Assembly: GCF_026810505.1 (NCBI RefSeq)
Contig: NZ_CP101750.1
Coordinates: forward strand, 7,924,515-7,988,514
From: Streptomyces sp. Je 1-369
Lineage (GTDB): Bacteria > Actinomycetota > Actinomycetes > Streptomycetales > Streptomycetaceae
Direction of reading: 5' to 3'
DNA length: 64,000 nucleotides
Position 1 is the first letter of the stretch; every line of letters starts with the position of its first letter. Both the position numbers and the translations under genes were made by a program. The notes below the pieces were generated by a model. It saw only the letters and a program-made list of their open reading frames with translations, was not told the DNA's origin and did not search any database. This document shows, in pieces, positions 7,227 to 15,443 of the stretch.

Positions 7227-8569
7227 GGGCGGCCTCGAAGAAACCGGCGGTCACCGGCCTCACCGACACGGCCCGCCGCATCATCCGCCTCAACTACGGC
7301 TTCCAGCTGCTGTTCAACCTGCTGTGGTGGATGCCGGTGTTCTACGCCTACCAGAAGGCGGCCGGGCTCTCCGACGGGCAGATCTTCGGCATCCAGAGCA
7401 TCTACTACGTCGCCTTCTGCCTGTTCGAGATCCCCACCGGGCTCATCGCCGACCGGATCGGCACCCGCAACTGTCTGCGCGCCGGAGCCGTCGTCATGAC
7501 GGCGGCGAACCTGGCGCCGGTGGTCAGCGCCTCGTACACCGGCTTCCTCGTCCACTTCCTGGCCATCGCCGCGGGCCGCTCCCTCACCTCAGGAGCCGCC
7601 AGCGCCTACCTGTACGACGGACTGCGCGCCGAGAAGTGCGACGACCACTACCTGAAGGCGGAGGGCACCGCCCGTGCGCTCGGCCTCGTGGCGAAGGTCG
7701 TGTGCTGGCCGCTGGTCGGTCCCCTGATGGCCGTGGCGCACCCCACCCCGTACGTGCTCAGCGCCGCGAGCGCGGCGGGCTCCGTCGTCTGCGCCGTCGC
7801 GCTGCCCCGCATCGCGGGCGCGGACGGCCGTACGCAGAAGGGGGACGCGGGACGGCGAGGCGGCGCGTTCCTGCGGGACGCGGGCACCGCGCTGCGCTGC
7901 GTCGCCTCCTCGCGGTGGCTGGCCCTGGTGATGGTGCAGGGCGTGGCGATCTTCACGCTCTCGCGGATCTGCCAGGTCAACCTCTTCCAGCCGATCCTGC
8001 TCGACCACGGCATCGCGGAAGCCTCGCACGGCGGCGTGATGGCCGCGATGACCGTGGCGGAAGCGGTGGCATCGGCCCGCCCGCAGTGGCTGAGCCGCCG
8101 ACTGCCACCGGTCGCCTGGGTCTCGATCCTCAGCCTCGCACTCGCGGGCAGCCTGGCGGCCATGACACTCGGCGGACCGTGGGCCGTCGTCGTGCTGCTC
8201 TGCGTGTTCGCCGCCGCGACGGGCTTCGCGTACCCGATCCAGCGCAAGCTGGTGAACGACGCGGTGCCCGCGGACGCCCCGCGCGCCACGCTGCTCTCCG
8301 TCGAGAGCATCGTGGACCGCGCGGTGTGCGCCCTGGCCGCGATCGCCGCGGGCGCCTACCTCGCCGCCGGACGCCTGGATGCCCTGCTGTGGCACAGCGC
8401 CATCGCCACGGCGGTACTCCTCGGGGTCTTCCAACTGCTGCTGCGCAGCGGCATGGTCAGGCGGGAGCCCGTCGGCCCAGCAGCTCCACCAGACCCACCG
8501 GCAGGAACGCCGGTCGGTGCGGGCGGCCGACCTGGTACGGAACGAAGCCGAGCGAGGAGGCCACGTTGA
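7223..8569 (+). CDS. MFS transporter, probable exporter of the ATP-grasp/dikinase operon
   Basis: 448 residues with about 12 hydrophobic segments (LLFNLLWWMPVFYAY, YVAFCLFEIPTGLIADRIG, LALVMVQGVAIFTLS, AVVVLLCVFAAATGFAY and others). The loop after TM2, GLIADRIGTR, is the MFS signature. The GTG start overlaps the dikinase stop (GTGA), which implies translational coupling and a common pathway. The last 38 codons run through the 3' end of the convergent HAD gene. The protein-like part seems to finish near LLRSGMVR, so the tail may be dispensable. Direction of transport is inferred from context: a product exporter or self-resistance pump. Confidence 0.82.
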   Translation: MRAASKKPAVTGLTDTARRIIRLNYGFQLLFNLLWWMPVFYAYQKAAGLSDGQIFGIQSIYYVAFCLFEIPTGLIADRIGTRNCLRAGAVVMTAANLAPVVSASYTGFLVHFLAIAAGRSLTSGAASAYLYDGLRAEKCDDHYLKAEGTARALGLVAKVVCWPLVGPLMAVAHPTPYVLSAASAAGSVVCAVALPRIAGADGRTQKGDAGRRGGAFLRDAGTALRCVASSRWLALVMVQGVAIFTLSRICQVNLFQPILLDHGIAEASHGGVMAAMTVAEAVASARPQWLSRRLPPVAWVSILSLALAGSLAAMTLGGPWAVVVLLCVFAAATGFAYPIQRKLVNDAVPADAPRATLLSVESIVDRAVCALAAIAAGAYLAAGRLDALLWHSAIATAVLLGVFQLLLRSGMVRREPVGPAAPPDPPAGTPVGAGGRPGTERSRARRPR

Positions 8570-9089
8570 TCTCCTCGGCGGTCTCCGCCTGATAGACGAC
8601 CCGGCAGTGGCCGGAGCCGGCCTTCGCCCGTTGCCAGAGGGCGGGGGCCGGTTTGCGCTCCGCCTCGGTGCGCGGGGTGAGGACGCGGTCGCCGAAGTCC
8701 CGCCAGGCGAAGGGCGTGGAGCCGCGCCACGTGGAGTCGACCTCCTGCCGCAGCCGGGCGGCCCGCTCGGCGTCGGTCGAGCCCCACGACGACGGCACGT
8801 TGGTGATCAGGCCGACCGGGATGCCACGTGCGCGCAGGGCACGCAGATAGGCGGCCGCGCCGGGCTGATAGCCGGTGCTGCCGTCGTCGGCGGTGTGGAC
8901 GAGCGTCTCGCCCAGGTCGAAGTAGACGATGGGGCAGGCCCGTTGGCGTGAGGTGGTCGCCGTGGCCGTGCCGTCGCCCGTGCCGTGCGGTGCCGCCGCG
9001 CTCGCCGTGGGGCCGAGCGCGGTCGAGACCAAGGCCGCGCTCAGCGCGAGGATCGCCCACGCCGAGCCCTTGGAGACGGAACTGTTCAT
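8457..9089 (-). CDS. Secreted HAD-like hydrolase
   Basis: 210 residues. An N-terminal signal sequence (SAWAILALSAALVSTALGPTASAAA) puts the protein outside the membrane, which is unusual for HAD proteins. HAD motif I reads YFDLGETLVH. The first Asp nucleophile is present, but the second Asp of DxD is Gly, as in the DLG-type HAD subfamily. Motif II is LITNVPSS, and motif III Lys is in AERKPAPALW. The ATG at 9089 is chosen for its GAAAGGG ribosome site; the upstream extension lacks one. The 3' end overlaps the convergent MFS gene by 113 bp. The substrate is unknown. Confidence 0.75.
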   Translation of the reverse strand: MNSSVSKGSAWAILALSAALVSTALGPTASAAAPHGTGDGTATATTSRQRACPIVYFDLGETLVHTADDGSTGYQPGAAAYLRALRARGIPVGLITNVPSSWGSTDAERAARLRQEVDSTWRGSTPFAWRDFGDRVLTPRTEAERKPAPALWQRAKAGSGHCRVVYQAETAEEINVASSLGFVPYQVGRPHRPAFLPVGLVELLGRRAPA

Positions 9090-9166
9090 GCGTCGTCGCC
9101 CTTTCCTAGCCGCACCGGTCCTCCCGTAGCCGCACCGGTCCACCACGCACTACCCCCGCACCCCAC

Positions 9167-9331
9167 GTGTCACTCCCGCGGGGCTCCTGGCAGTGGTTCG
9201 CCGCCTACGTGGGAGTGACGCTGCTCGCGGTGGTCTTCGCACGAGCGCATGCCGGACAGACAGTCGGCGACGGCCTCGTGGCTCCGGACCGTCACGACGA
9301 CCCTGTGCTCACCGACCGCTCGCGGACTTGA
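9167..9331 (+). CDS. Small single-span membrane protein (54 aa), hypothetical
   Basis: A short frame starting GTG encodes 54 residues: a short N-terminus, one hydrophobic helix (WFAAYVGVTLLAVVFAR, about residues 10-26) and an acidic hydrophilic tail. Third-position GC is about 80 percent, like real genes here. No clear Shine-Dalgarno sequence is present. The end overlaps the 3' end of the convergent P450 gene by 23 bp. Nothing is known of its function; the prediction rests on codon use and the plausible membrane topology. Confidence 0.4.
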   Translation: MSLPRGSWQWFAAYVGVTLLAVVFARAHAGQTVGDGLVAPDRHDDPVLTDRSRT

Positions 9332-10544
9332 GCCGGACGGGAAGCGACTGGTGTCCGTTGCTGAGCAATGAACCGAGCGGCTTCAACTCGCCTACGGGTA
9401 CGGCGAGTTCGAGCTGCGGGAAGCGGTCGAAGAGCAGGCTCAGGGCCGTGCTGACCTCAAGCCTGGCGAGCGGCGCGCCCAGACAGAAGTGGACGCCGTG
9501 GCCGAAGGCGAGGTGCTCCTTGACCGTGCGCGTGACGTCGAAGTCGTCCGCGCTCGCACCGTGCCAGTCGGGGTGACGGTTGGCGGCGGCGTAGGACGCG
9601 AGTATCGCCTCGCCCTGGGGGATGGTCTGCCCGTCGGGCAGGGATATGTCGGTCACCGCGAACCGCAGGGGCAGGTGCCTGACCGCCGGTTCGAAGCGCA
9701 GGGTCTCCTCGACGGCCTCGCTCCAGTCGACCTCGCCCGACCGCAGCAGCGCGAGCTGGTCGGGGTGGGTGAGCAGCTGCGTGATCGCCTGGTCTATGAC
9801 GTTGACCGTCGTCTCGTACCCGGCGCTGATCATCAGCAGCAGCGTGTCACGCAGTTCGTCCTCCGACAGGCCGCCCGCCTCGTCCTCGTCGCGCGAGGTG
9901 ATCAGCAGGGAGGTCATGTCGTCGCCGGGCTCGGCGCGCTTGGCGGCGATGAGCAGGTGCAGCGCCTCGTACAGGGCCTTGGTGTTGGCCTCGGACTGCG
10001 CCGCGGTCAGGGTGGTGTCGAAGACGCCGTCGACGACGTGGCGGAAGGCGTCCTGCTGCTCGGCCGGTACGCCCATGAGCCGGCTGATGACCGCTATGGG
10101 AAGCGGGTAGGCGAGCTGCTCGCGCAGGTCGACGGTCTCGCCGGGCGGCAGCGCGTCGAGACGGTCGAGTATGCCGGTCACGACGTCGTCTATGTTCTCT
10201 TTCAGCGCGGTGATGCGGCGGGCGCTGAAGGCGGGCGCGACCATGCGCCGCAGGCGCCGGTGGTCGGCTCCGTAGGCGGTGAACATGTTCTCCACCGCCA
10301 CCCACAGGGCGAGCGGCCACCGCTGGATCGTTTCGCTGTACTCCGGCCAGTGGGCGCGCGCGTCCTTGGAGACGCTCGGACTGGTCAGGAGCTCCTTGAG
10401 GAGCGTCGGGTCGGCGACGGACCAGGCGGTCACGCCCAGGATGTCGACACGGACCGCCTGGCCGTGTGCCCGCAACGCGCGGTGCTCGTCGTGGGCGCGG
10501 GCTCCGGTGGGGTCGAGGACGATCGGCTGCGTGGGCACGGCCAT
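9309..10544 (-). CDS. Cytochrome P450, CYP154-like, conservon-linked
   Basis: 411 residues, a full-length soluble bacterial P450. The I-helix is ISAGYETTVN, the K-helix ExxR is EETLR (E280, R283), and the haem loop FGHGVHFCLG carries Cys354 as iron ligand. It is the last gene of the six-gene conservon-P450 run and starts 13 bp after the preceding P450. In Streptomyces, CYP157 and CYP154 genes are repeatedly found as a pair behind cvnABCD, which fits. It would hydroxylate an unknown small molecule and needs a ferredoxin and reductase not encoded here. Confidence 0.9.
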   Translation of the reverse strand: MAVPTQPIVLDPTGARAHDEHRALRAHGQAVRVDILGVTAWSVADPTLLKELLTSPSVSKDARAHWPEYSETIQRWPLALWVAVENMFTAYGADHRRLRRMVAPAFSARRITALKENIDDVVTGILDRLDALPPGETVDLREQLAYPLPIAVISRLMGVPAEQQDAFRHVVDGVFDTTLTAAQSEANTKALYEALHLLIAAKRAEPGDDMTSLLITSRDEDEAGGLSEDELRDTLLLMISAGYETTVNVIDQAITQLLTHPDQLALLRSGEVDWSEAVEETLRFEPAVRHLPLRFAVTDISLPDGQTIPQGEAILASYAAANRHPDWHGASADDFDVTRTVKEHLAFGHGVHFCLGAPLARLEVSTALSLLFDRFPQLELAVPVGELKPLGSLLSNGHQSLPVRLKSASGR

Positions 10545-10557
10545 GGTGGTGGTCCCT

Positions 10558-11766
10558 TCAGACGGATGAGGCGGTGGGGAACGTGACGGGCAGTGCGGCC
10601 AGCGCCCGGTGGAAGGGTCCGGGGCGCCGGACCAGGTTCTCGGGGGCGGTGGCGAGGTCCATCTCGGGCAGCGCGTCGAGCAGGTGCGTGATGGCCGTCT
10701 CGGCGATGAGGTAGGCGTGCGGGCGCGCCGGGCAGGCGTGCGGCCCGGTGCTCCAGGACAGGTGCGCGCGGTTGCTCGCGGTGTGCTGGTCCCCGAGAGC
10801 GGGATCGTTGTTGCAGGCGGCCATCGAGATGACGACCGGCTGGTGCGCGGGCAGCAGGAACCCGTCCACGTCGACGGGGTGCGGCGGATAGCTGATGCAG
10901 TAGTTCGCCAGCGGCGGGTCGGTGTAGAGCACCGTGTCGAGCGCCTCGCGGACGGAGGAGCCGCCCGCGTGCAGGTCTCCGGAGAACTGGTCGTCCGTGA
11001 GGACTTTCAGGACGGTGTTGGCGATCAGGTTGGTCAGGGGCTCGATCCCGGCGCCGTACAACGTGACGAGCTGGTGGGCCATCTCGATGTCGTCGAGCGC
11101 CGCCTCGTGCGCGAGGAGCCGGGACGTGATGTCGTCGCCGGGCTGCCGGTGGCGCAGGTCCACCAGGTCGGCGACCGCCTGGGAGAGGATCTGGTTGCCG
11201 CTCGCGGCGTCCACGCCCTCGAAGATCTTCGCCATGCCGTCGGCGATGCGGCGCCCCATCTCGTCCGGGCAGCCGAGCAGGGCGCTCAGGACGCGGAAGG
11301 CGATCGGCCAGGCGTACTGGGTCAGCAGGTCGGCGCCCTCGGCGTCCCGGAACTCCGCGATCGTCGCGTCGGCGACCTGCTCGACCACGGTACGCAGCTC
11401 GTGCTGGTCGACGCCGTTGATCGCGGCACTGTTCGCCGACCGGTAGCGGGTGTGCGCGGGACCCGACGAGCGAAGTGCGTTGGGGCGGTGCTCCATCATC
11501 GGTCGGACCGGGCAGGCCTCGGGGACCGACTGCTCCCACATCCGCGGATCGGCGGGGAACCGCAGCGGATCGTTGAGGATCCGGCGGGCCTGCGCGTAGC
11601 CGATGACGAGGGTCGCGGGGACGCCGGGGACGAGGTCCACCGGCACGAACGGCCCGAACTCGGCCCGCATCCGCGCGTACGCGGCGTGCGGATCGGCCGC
11701 GAACTCGGCCTCGTGCAGGGCGATCCGGCGCTCAGGCGCCACATCGATCGTGGTCGGGGTGGTCAC
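10558..11766 (-). CDS. Cytochrome P450, CYP157-like, with degenerate ExxR motif
   Basis: 402 residues. The I-helix region is LYGAGIEPLTN, and the haem loop WSTGPHACPARP carries Cys345. At the place of the almost invariant K-helix ExxR, the sequence is D277-T-V-L-Y281, lacking both Glu and Arg. CYP157 members of Streptomyces are known for exactly this departure (EQSLW in CYP157C1), so this supports the CYP157 assignment rather than damage. The start overlaps the cvnD stop (ATGA), so it is translated with the conservon. The function of this family is unsettled. Confidence 0.85.
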   Translation of the reverse strand: MTTPTTIDVAPERRIALHEAEFAADPHAAYARMRAEFGPFVPVDLVPGVPATLVIGYAQARRILNDPLRFPADPRMWEQSVPEACPVRPMMEHRPNALRSSGPAHTRYRSANSAAINGVDQHELRTVVEQVADATIAEFRDAEGADLLTQYAWPIAFRVLSALLGCPDEMGRRIADGMAKIFEGVDAASGNQILSQAVADLVDLRHRQPGDDITSRLLAHEAALDDIEMAHQLVTLYGAGIEPLTNLIANTVLKVLTDDQFSGDLHAGGSSVREALDTVLYTDPPLANYCISYPPHPVDVDGFLLPAHQPVVISMAACNNDPALGDQHTASNRAHLSWSTGPHACPARPHAYLIAETAITHLLDALPEMDLATAPENLVRRPGPFHRALAALPVTFPTASSV

Positions 11767-12374
11767 GGGCGTGGCTCCAAAACGGGTGCGTGCAACTCGG
11801 TCAGGTACTCGCAGAGGGTGATCAGGGCCAGGACGCTGGACGTGCTGTCCCGCGCGTCACACGTCGTCAGCGGCGTGCGCGGGTCCAGGTCGAGGGCCTG
11901 CCGGATCTCGTCCAGGTCGTAACGCGGCGCCCCTTCGAACAGGTTGATCGCCACCGCGTACGGCGTGCCCTGCTCCTCGTGCAGGGCGAGGATCTCGAAG
12001 GAGGCCTCCAGATTGCGGGTGTCGACCAGGACCAGCGCGCCGAGCGCCCCCTCGGTCAGCCCCGCCCACATGGGACGGAAACGCCCCTGCCCGGGCGTGC
12101 CGAACAGGTAGAGCACCAGGGCGTCGCTGAGGTGCAGCCGCCCGAAGTCCATGCCGACCGTCGTGGTCGTCTTCCGCGGGGTGCGCGCCAGATCGTCCAC
12201 CCCTTCGCTGGCCTGGGTGATCCGCTCCTCCATGCGCAGCGGCGGGATCTGGGAGACGCTGCCCACGAACGTCGTCTTGCCGACGGCGAAGCTCCCGGAG
12301 ATCACGATCTTCGCGGACCGGGTCACGCCGGGTGGCACATAGATGAGGCCGTCAGACGAGGGCGCGGAGACCAC
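11763..12374 (-). CDS. cvnD: CvnD, conservon ATP/GTP-binding protein
   Basis: 203 residues. Walker A is SGSFAVGKTTF, and a switch-like motif DFGRL and a LFGTPGQGRF segment follow. This is the Ras/MglA-like small GTPase pattern of the conservon D component. It is thought to act at the membrane with CvnA, B and C as a heterotrimeric G-protein-like switch. Overlaps on both sides (cvnC 23 bp, CYP157 4 bp) show a tight operon. Confidence 0.9.
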   Translation of the reverse strand: MVSAPSSDGLIYVPPGVTRSAKIVISGSFAVGKTTFVGSVSQIPPLRMEERITQASEGVDDLARTPRKTTTTVGMDFGRLHLSDALVLYLFGTPGQGRFRPMWAGLTEGALGALVLVDTRNLEASFEILALHEEQGTPYAVAINLFEGAPRYDLDEIRQALDLDPRTPLTTCDARDSTSSVLALITLCEYLTELHAPVLEPRP

Positions 12375-12708
12375 GCAGTACCTCCTGGAGCAGATCGGTT
12401 TGTGGTTGGTCCTCGTCCGCGGCGACAGGGCGGGCCAACAGGCCCTCGTCGATGAGGGAGGAGACGAGGATGCGGACCGTGGAAGGGGGGAACTCCAGGG
12501 CGGCCGCGATGTCCGCGACCGCCAGGCCCCCGCCCATGGAGTGCGTGAAGAGGCCCATCACCCGCCGGGCGTCCGCGCCCAGGCCCTCGCGCGAGCCGCT
12601 CGCGGCGAGCACCACGGTCTCCAGACGCACCTCCGGATCGGCACGGACCCGCCCGTCGGTACGGACGTAGGGCCTGACCAGGTCCGGGTCCCGCCGCGGC
12701 CCGCTCAC
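12352..12708 (-). CDS. cvnC: CvnC, DUF742 protein of the conservon
   Basis: 118 residues, starting at GTG with RPYVRTDGRV near the N-terminus and a winged-helix-like DUF742 body (GGLAVADIAAALEFPPSTVRILVSSL). This is the third gene of cvnABCD. The start overlaps the cvnB stop by 4 bp (GTGA), which fixes the start. In known conservons the C component contacts B and D. Confidence 0.88.
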   Translation of the reverse strand: MSGPRRDPDLVRPYVRTDGRVRADPEVRLETVVLAASGSREGLGADARRVMGLFTHSMGGGLAVADIAAALEFPPSTVRILVSSLIDEGLLARPVAADEDQPQTDLLQEVLRGLRALV

Positions 12709-13145
12709 GTCGTCGGCAGGCCGAGCGTCGTCGGCAGGCCGGGCTCGGAAGGCTGCCGCGGCGCGACCTTCATCTCGTGACCCACCCGCTGGGCCAGCTC
12801 CAGCATGTGATGAGTGATCAGGCCGATGTCGGCGTCGGGGCCGCTGGTCTGCACCGACAGCATCGTATTGCCGCCCGCCTGGGTGATCAGGCCCACGTGG
12901 TTGGTGAGCTCGATCAGCGCCTGCCGGGTGCCCCCGCCGCCGGTCTCCTCGTCGTACGCGAGGGCGGCGGCACGGACGGCCGCGGTGATCGCGGCGAACT
13001 TCTCCGCCTCGTCCTGCCCGATCCCGGCCGTCCGGGAGTGCAGCAGACCGTCGGAGCTCATCAGCACCGCGTGCCGGACGCCTTCGACGGACCCCAGGGC
13101 GCGGTCCAGCAGCCAGCCAAGTTCGTTGCCGGTGGTCACGGTCAT
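12705..13145 (-). CDS. cvnB: CvnB, roadblock/LC7-domain protein of the conservon
   Basis: 146 residues with the roadblock/LC7 fold: LGWLLDRALGSVEGVRHAVLMSSDGL, then IGLITHHMLELAQRVG. It is the probable regulator of nucleotide cycling on CvnD. The ATG overlaps the cvnA stop (ATGA). The C-terminal 20 residues contain a small Leu-Pro-Thr-Thr duplication (PGLPTTLGLPTT) not seen elsewhere in the protein. Confidence 0.88.
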   Translation of the reverse strand: MTVTTGNELGWLLDRALGSVEGVRHAVLMSSDGLLHSRTAGIGQDEAEKFAAITAAVRAAALAYDEETGGGGTRQALIELTNHVGLITQAGGNTMLSVQTSGPDADIGLITHHMLELAQRVGHEMKVAPRQPSEPGLPTTLGLPTT

Positions 13146-14515
13146 GCTCCTTCGTGCGAGGTGGTCGGGTCTTCGGTGCGCGCGCTGCGCGTCCCCTTCG
13201 CCCAGGCCGCGGCGATGGAGGGGCGGCCCGGCGCCGTCGCCCCGCCGTCGGACGACGCGAGACGTGGGCTCGTGGCAGGAGTCCTGCGCGACCGGACGGC
13301 CAGGCCACTGGCGGTGGTGCGCTTCGCCGTCGGCTCCACAGGCGCGGCCGCCGGCGGGGTCGTGGGCGCGGGGGCCGGTTCGGCGACGGGTGCGGGACGG
13401 GCCGCGGGCGGGGCGGACGTGGTCAACAGGCTCTTGGGGATGAACATGTACACACGCGTGCCACCGAAGGGGTTCGGTGCCTCCAGGTCGATACGGAATC
13501 CGTAGGCGTCGGCGAGGGCGGCGGCCGCCCGCAGACCGGTCTGCGGGTGCGCGCCGAGCTGGTTGATGTCGTCGCGCCGGACACCCGTGAGGATCTCCCT
13601 GGCCCACGTCAACTGCTCCTCGTTCATGCGCAGCCCGGCGTCGTCGACGATGACCGACACCCCGTGGTGCCCCTCCTGGAAGGCGACGTGCACCTTGGCC
13701 GACGAAGGGGAGTAGCGCACCGCGTTGTCCAGGAGCACCGCCAGCGCGTGCACGACGGGCCCGACCGCACGGCTGGTCACCGTGACTCCGAGCTCCTGGT
13801 GCTCGACCCGCTCGAACTCCTCGATGCTGCCCATCGCGGCCCGCACCACATCGGTCATCGGCGTGGCCGGCCAGCGGCGCGACAGCTTGCCGCCGGAGAG
13901 CACCACGTAGTTCTGCGCGACAAGCAGCATCTGCTGCGTGGGGTGGTCGATGCCGACGAGCGTCTCGTACGCCTCGTCGCCCTCGTGCCGCCGCACGCCC
14001 TGACTCACCCGCTGGCTGAGCTTCGATGCCATGCCCACCATCGCGGACGACACGGCGCGCACCGCCGCGCGGCTGGACTCCTCGGCGCTCTGGCGCGCAC
14101 GGGCCGCCTCGCTCTTCGCGCCCTCCCGCGCCTCGGTGATCTGGGAACTCGTGCTGGTCTGCGCGTCGTACTGCACCTTGCGCACCGTGTGCGCCGCCGA
14201 GTCGGCCAGCTCGGTGAGCCGCTGCGCCAGCGAGGTGTTCACCAGCGCCTCGGGCAGTTCGATGTCGACACCGTGACCGGTGCCGAGACGTTCCGCCTCG
14301 GCTCCCAGCCTGGGGATGACGCCGCCGGCGAGCTGCGCCAGGACGTGCTCGGTGGCGTGCTGTCGTCTGGCGATCTCCTCGGCCTGCGCGAGGAGGCGGC
14401 CGTTCTCGGCGCGTTCGCCTCGGTACTGGTCCCAGAACCGCCAGGCCGCGCCGCCGGCGGCCAAGGCCAGCACGGAGGGCACCACGGAGGTGGCCTGTAT
14501 GAGGTCTGTCATCAC
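13142..14515 (-). CDS. cvnA: CvnA, conservon sensor histidine-kinase-like protein
   Basis: 457 residues. One N-terminal membrane segment (VVPSVLALAAGGAAW), a long coiled-coil-like region rich in Ala, Glu and Arg (about 35-210), a DHp-like region, and a HATPase domain at about 235-370 (LLDNAVRYSP N-box, VDDAGLRM G1-like). The last 90 residues are a Pro/Ala/Thr-rich disordered tail. It is the membrane sensor of the conservon. The 517-bp AT-richer region upstream should hold its promoter. Confidence 0.88.
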   Translation of the reverse strand: MMTDLIQATSVVPSVLALAAGGAAWRFWDQYRGERAENGRLLAQAEEIARRQHATEHVLAQLAGGVIPRLGAEAERLGTGHGVDIELPEALVNTSLAQRLTELADSAAHTVRKVQYDAQTSTSSQITEAREGAKSEAARARQSAEESSRAAVRAVSSAMVGMASKLSQRVSQGVRRHEGDEAYETLVGIDHPTQQMLLVAQNYVVLSGGKLSRRWPATPMTDVVRAAMGSIEEFERVEHQELGVTVTSRAVGPVVHALAVLLDNAVRYSPSSAKVHVAFQEGHHGVSVIVDDAGLRMNEEQLTWAREILTGVRRDDINQLGAHPQTGLRAAAALADAYGFRIDLEAPNPFGGTRVYMFIPKSLLTTSAPPAARPAPVAEPAPAPTTPPAAAPVEPTAKRTTASGLAVRSRRTPATSPRLASSDGGATAPGRPSIAAAWAKGTRSARTEDPTTSHEGA

Positions 14516-15032
14516 GTCCTCAAGGTGTCAAAGGGGGTGAGGCGGTCAGGAGCCGCCGGGCCGGGACACCACCCGGCGCACGCGACCGGCCGGGGCGCGC
14601 CCGACCCGCCCGACGGCCGCGCGGACACGCCGACGGTCCTGCGCCGGAGGGTAGCCGGGTGGGGGTGGGGGGGAGGGCTCGTGCCAACTACGGAAGGGGC
14701 CGCGCTGGTTGACGGGCGGCCCTCGGGGCCTGCCGGGCAGAGGGCGGCACCGGGGAGCCGAGCCGGTGGGCGTATCGAGACCGAAGCCGGATCGGGGGCC
14801 CGACCTGAATCACCGTACTCATCAAATACTTCCTGGCTTCGCTCGGTTGCGGCGGGTTTCCCATGGCATACGTTTTCAGCCAAATGACTGATGAAAACAG
14901 CCAGTTGGCTTCCGCTTGGCAACGATATCTTGTCGTGTCCATCGTCCGAGGTCCAGATGACCAAGGGACCCGCGGAAGCATTCGTGGTCGCGCGTCGGCC
15001 ATCCGTGATCCACAGCGTCTAGGCTTCCCGGC
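14516..15032. other. 517-bp intergenic region upstream of cvnA, with inverted repeats
   Basis: No convincing gene. It is divergent between cvnA and the 119-residue gene. The part from about 14,815 to 15,000 is clearly lower in GC than the surroundings and carries two inverted repeats: GTTTTCA/TGAAAAC (14872-14878, 14892-14898) and AGCCA-GT-TGGCT (14900-14911). These are plausible conservon control elements. Confidence 0.5.
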
Positions 15033-15392
15033 ATGGAGCAGCGCGAGATCATGCAACGAGTCGTCGGCATCCTGACCGAGGCGCTTGAGATGCGCCGACA
15101 GGCACGCGAGAACCCGGACGGCGAGATCGACAACAGCGGTGCGGTGGGCGCCATGCTCGAGGAGATGCTGCCGCCCATCGAGATCCCCACCGAAGCGACC
15201 CCGATCGAGGTGGCGGCGGTGGTGGGCCAGGAGCTGGGCCCCGTGATCGAACAGATCACGTCCGCCTTCGCCCTCTCCTTCGCACAGCTCGCCGAAGTCC
15301 ACGACGAGGGACGCACGGACGTGACCTCCGCGGACGTACTGCGGTCGATCGCACTGCACTTCGAGAACGAGGAGCACGAAGAGGGGGAGTAG
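15033..15392 (+). CDS. Conserved acidic hypothetical protein (119 aa)
   Basis: 119 residues, strongly acidic, predicted mostly helical (REIMQRVVGILTEALEMRRQAR; QELGPVIEQITSAFALSFAQLAEV). The C-terminus EEHEEGE is very acidic. There is no signal peptide and no membrane span. I do not recognise the family. Codon use is normal. It diverges from the conservon and is followed 51 bp later by a GNAT gene on the same strand. A function cannot be given. Confidence 0.7.
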   Translation: MEQREIMQRVVGILTEALEMRRQARENPDGEIDNSGAVGAMLEEMLPPIEIPTEATPIEVAAVVGQELGPVIEQITSAFALSFAQLAEVHDEGRTDVTSADVLRSIALHFENEEHEEGE

Positions 15393-15443
15393 GCTGCGCG
15401 TAATGCGCTGCCACCGGCAGCACCTATTACATGTGGAGGTCGT

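Noticed and set aside
10558..11766. Missing ExxR in the first P450 taken as a sign of a pseudogene
   Set aside because: The rest of the protein is intact, and loss of ExxR is a known property of CYP157 members.
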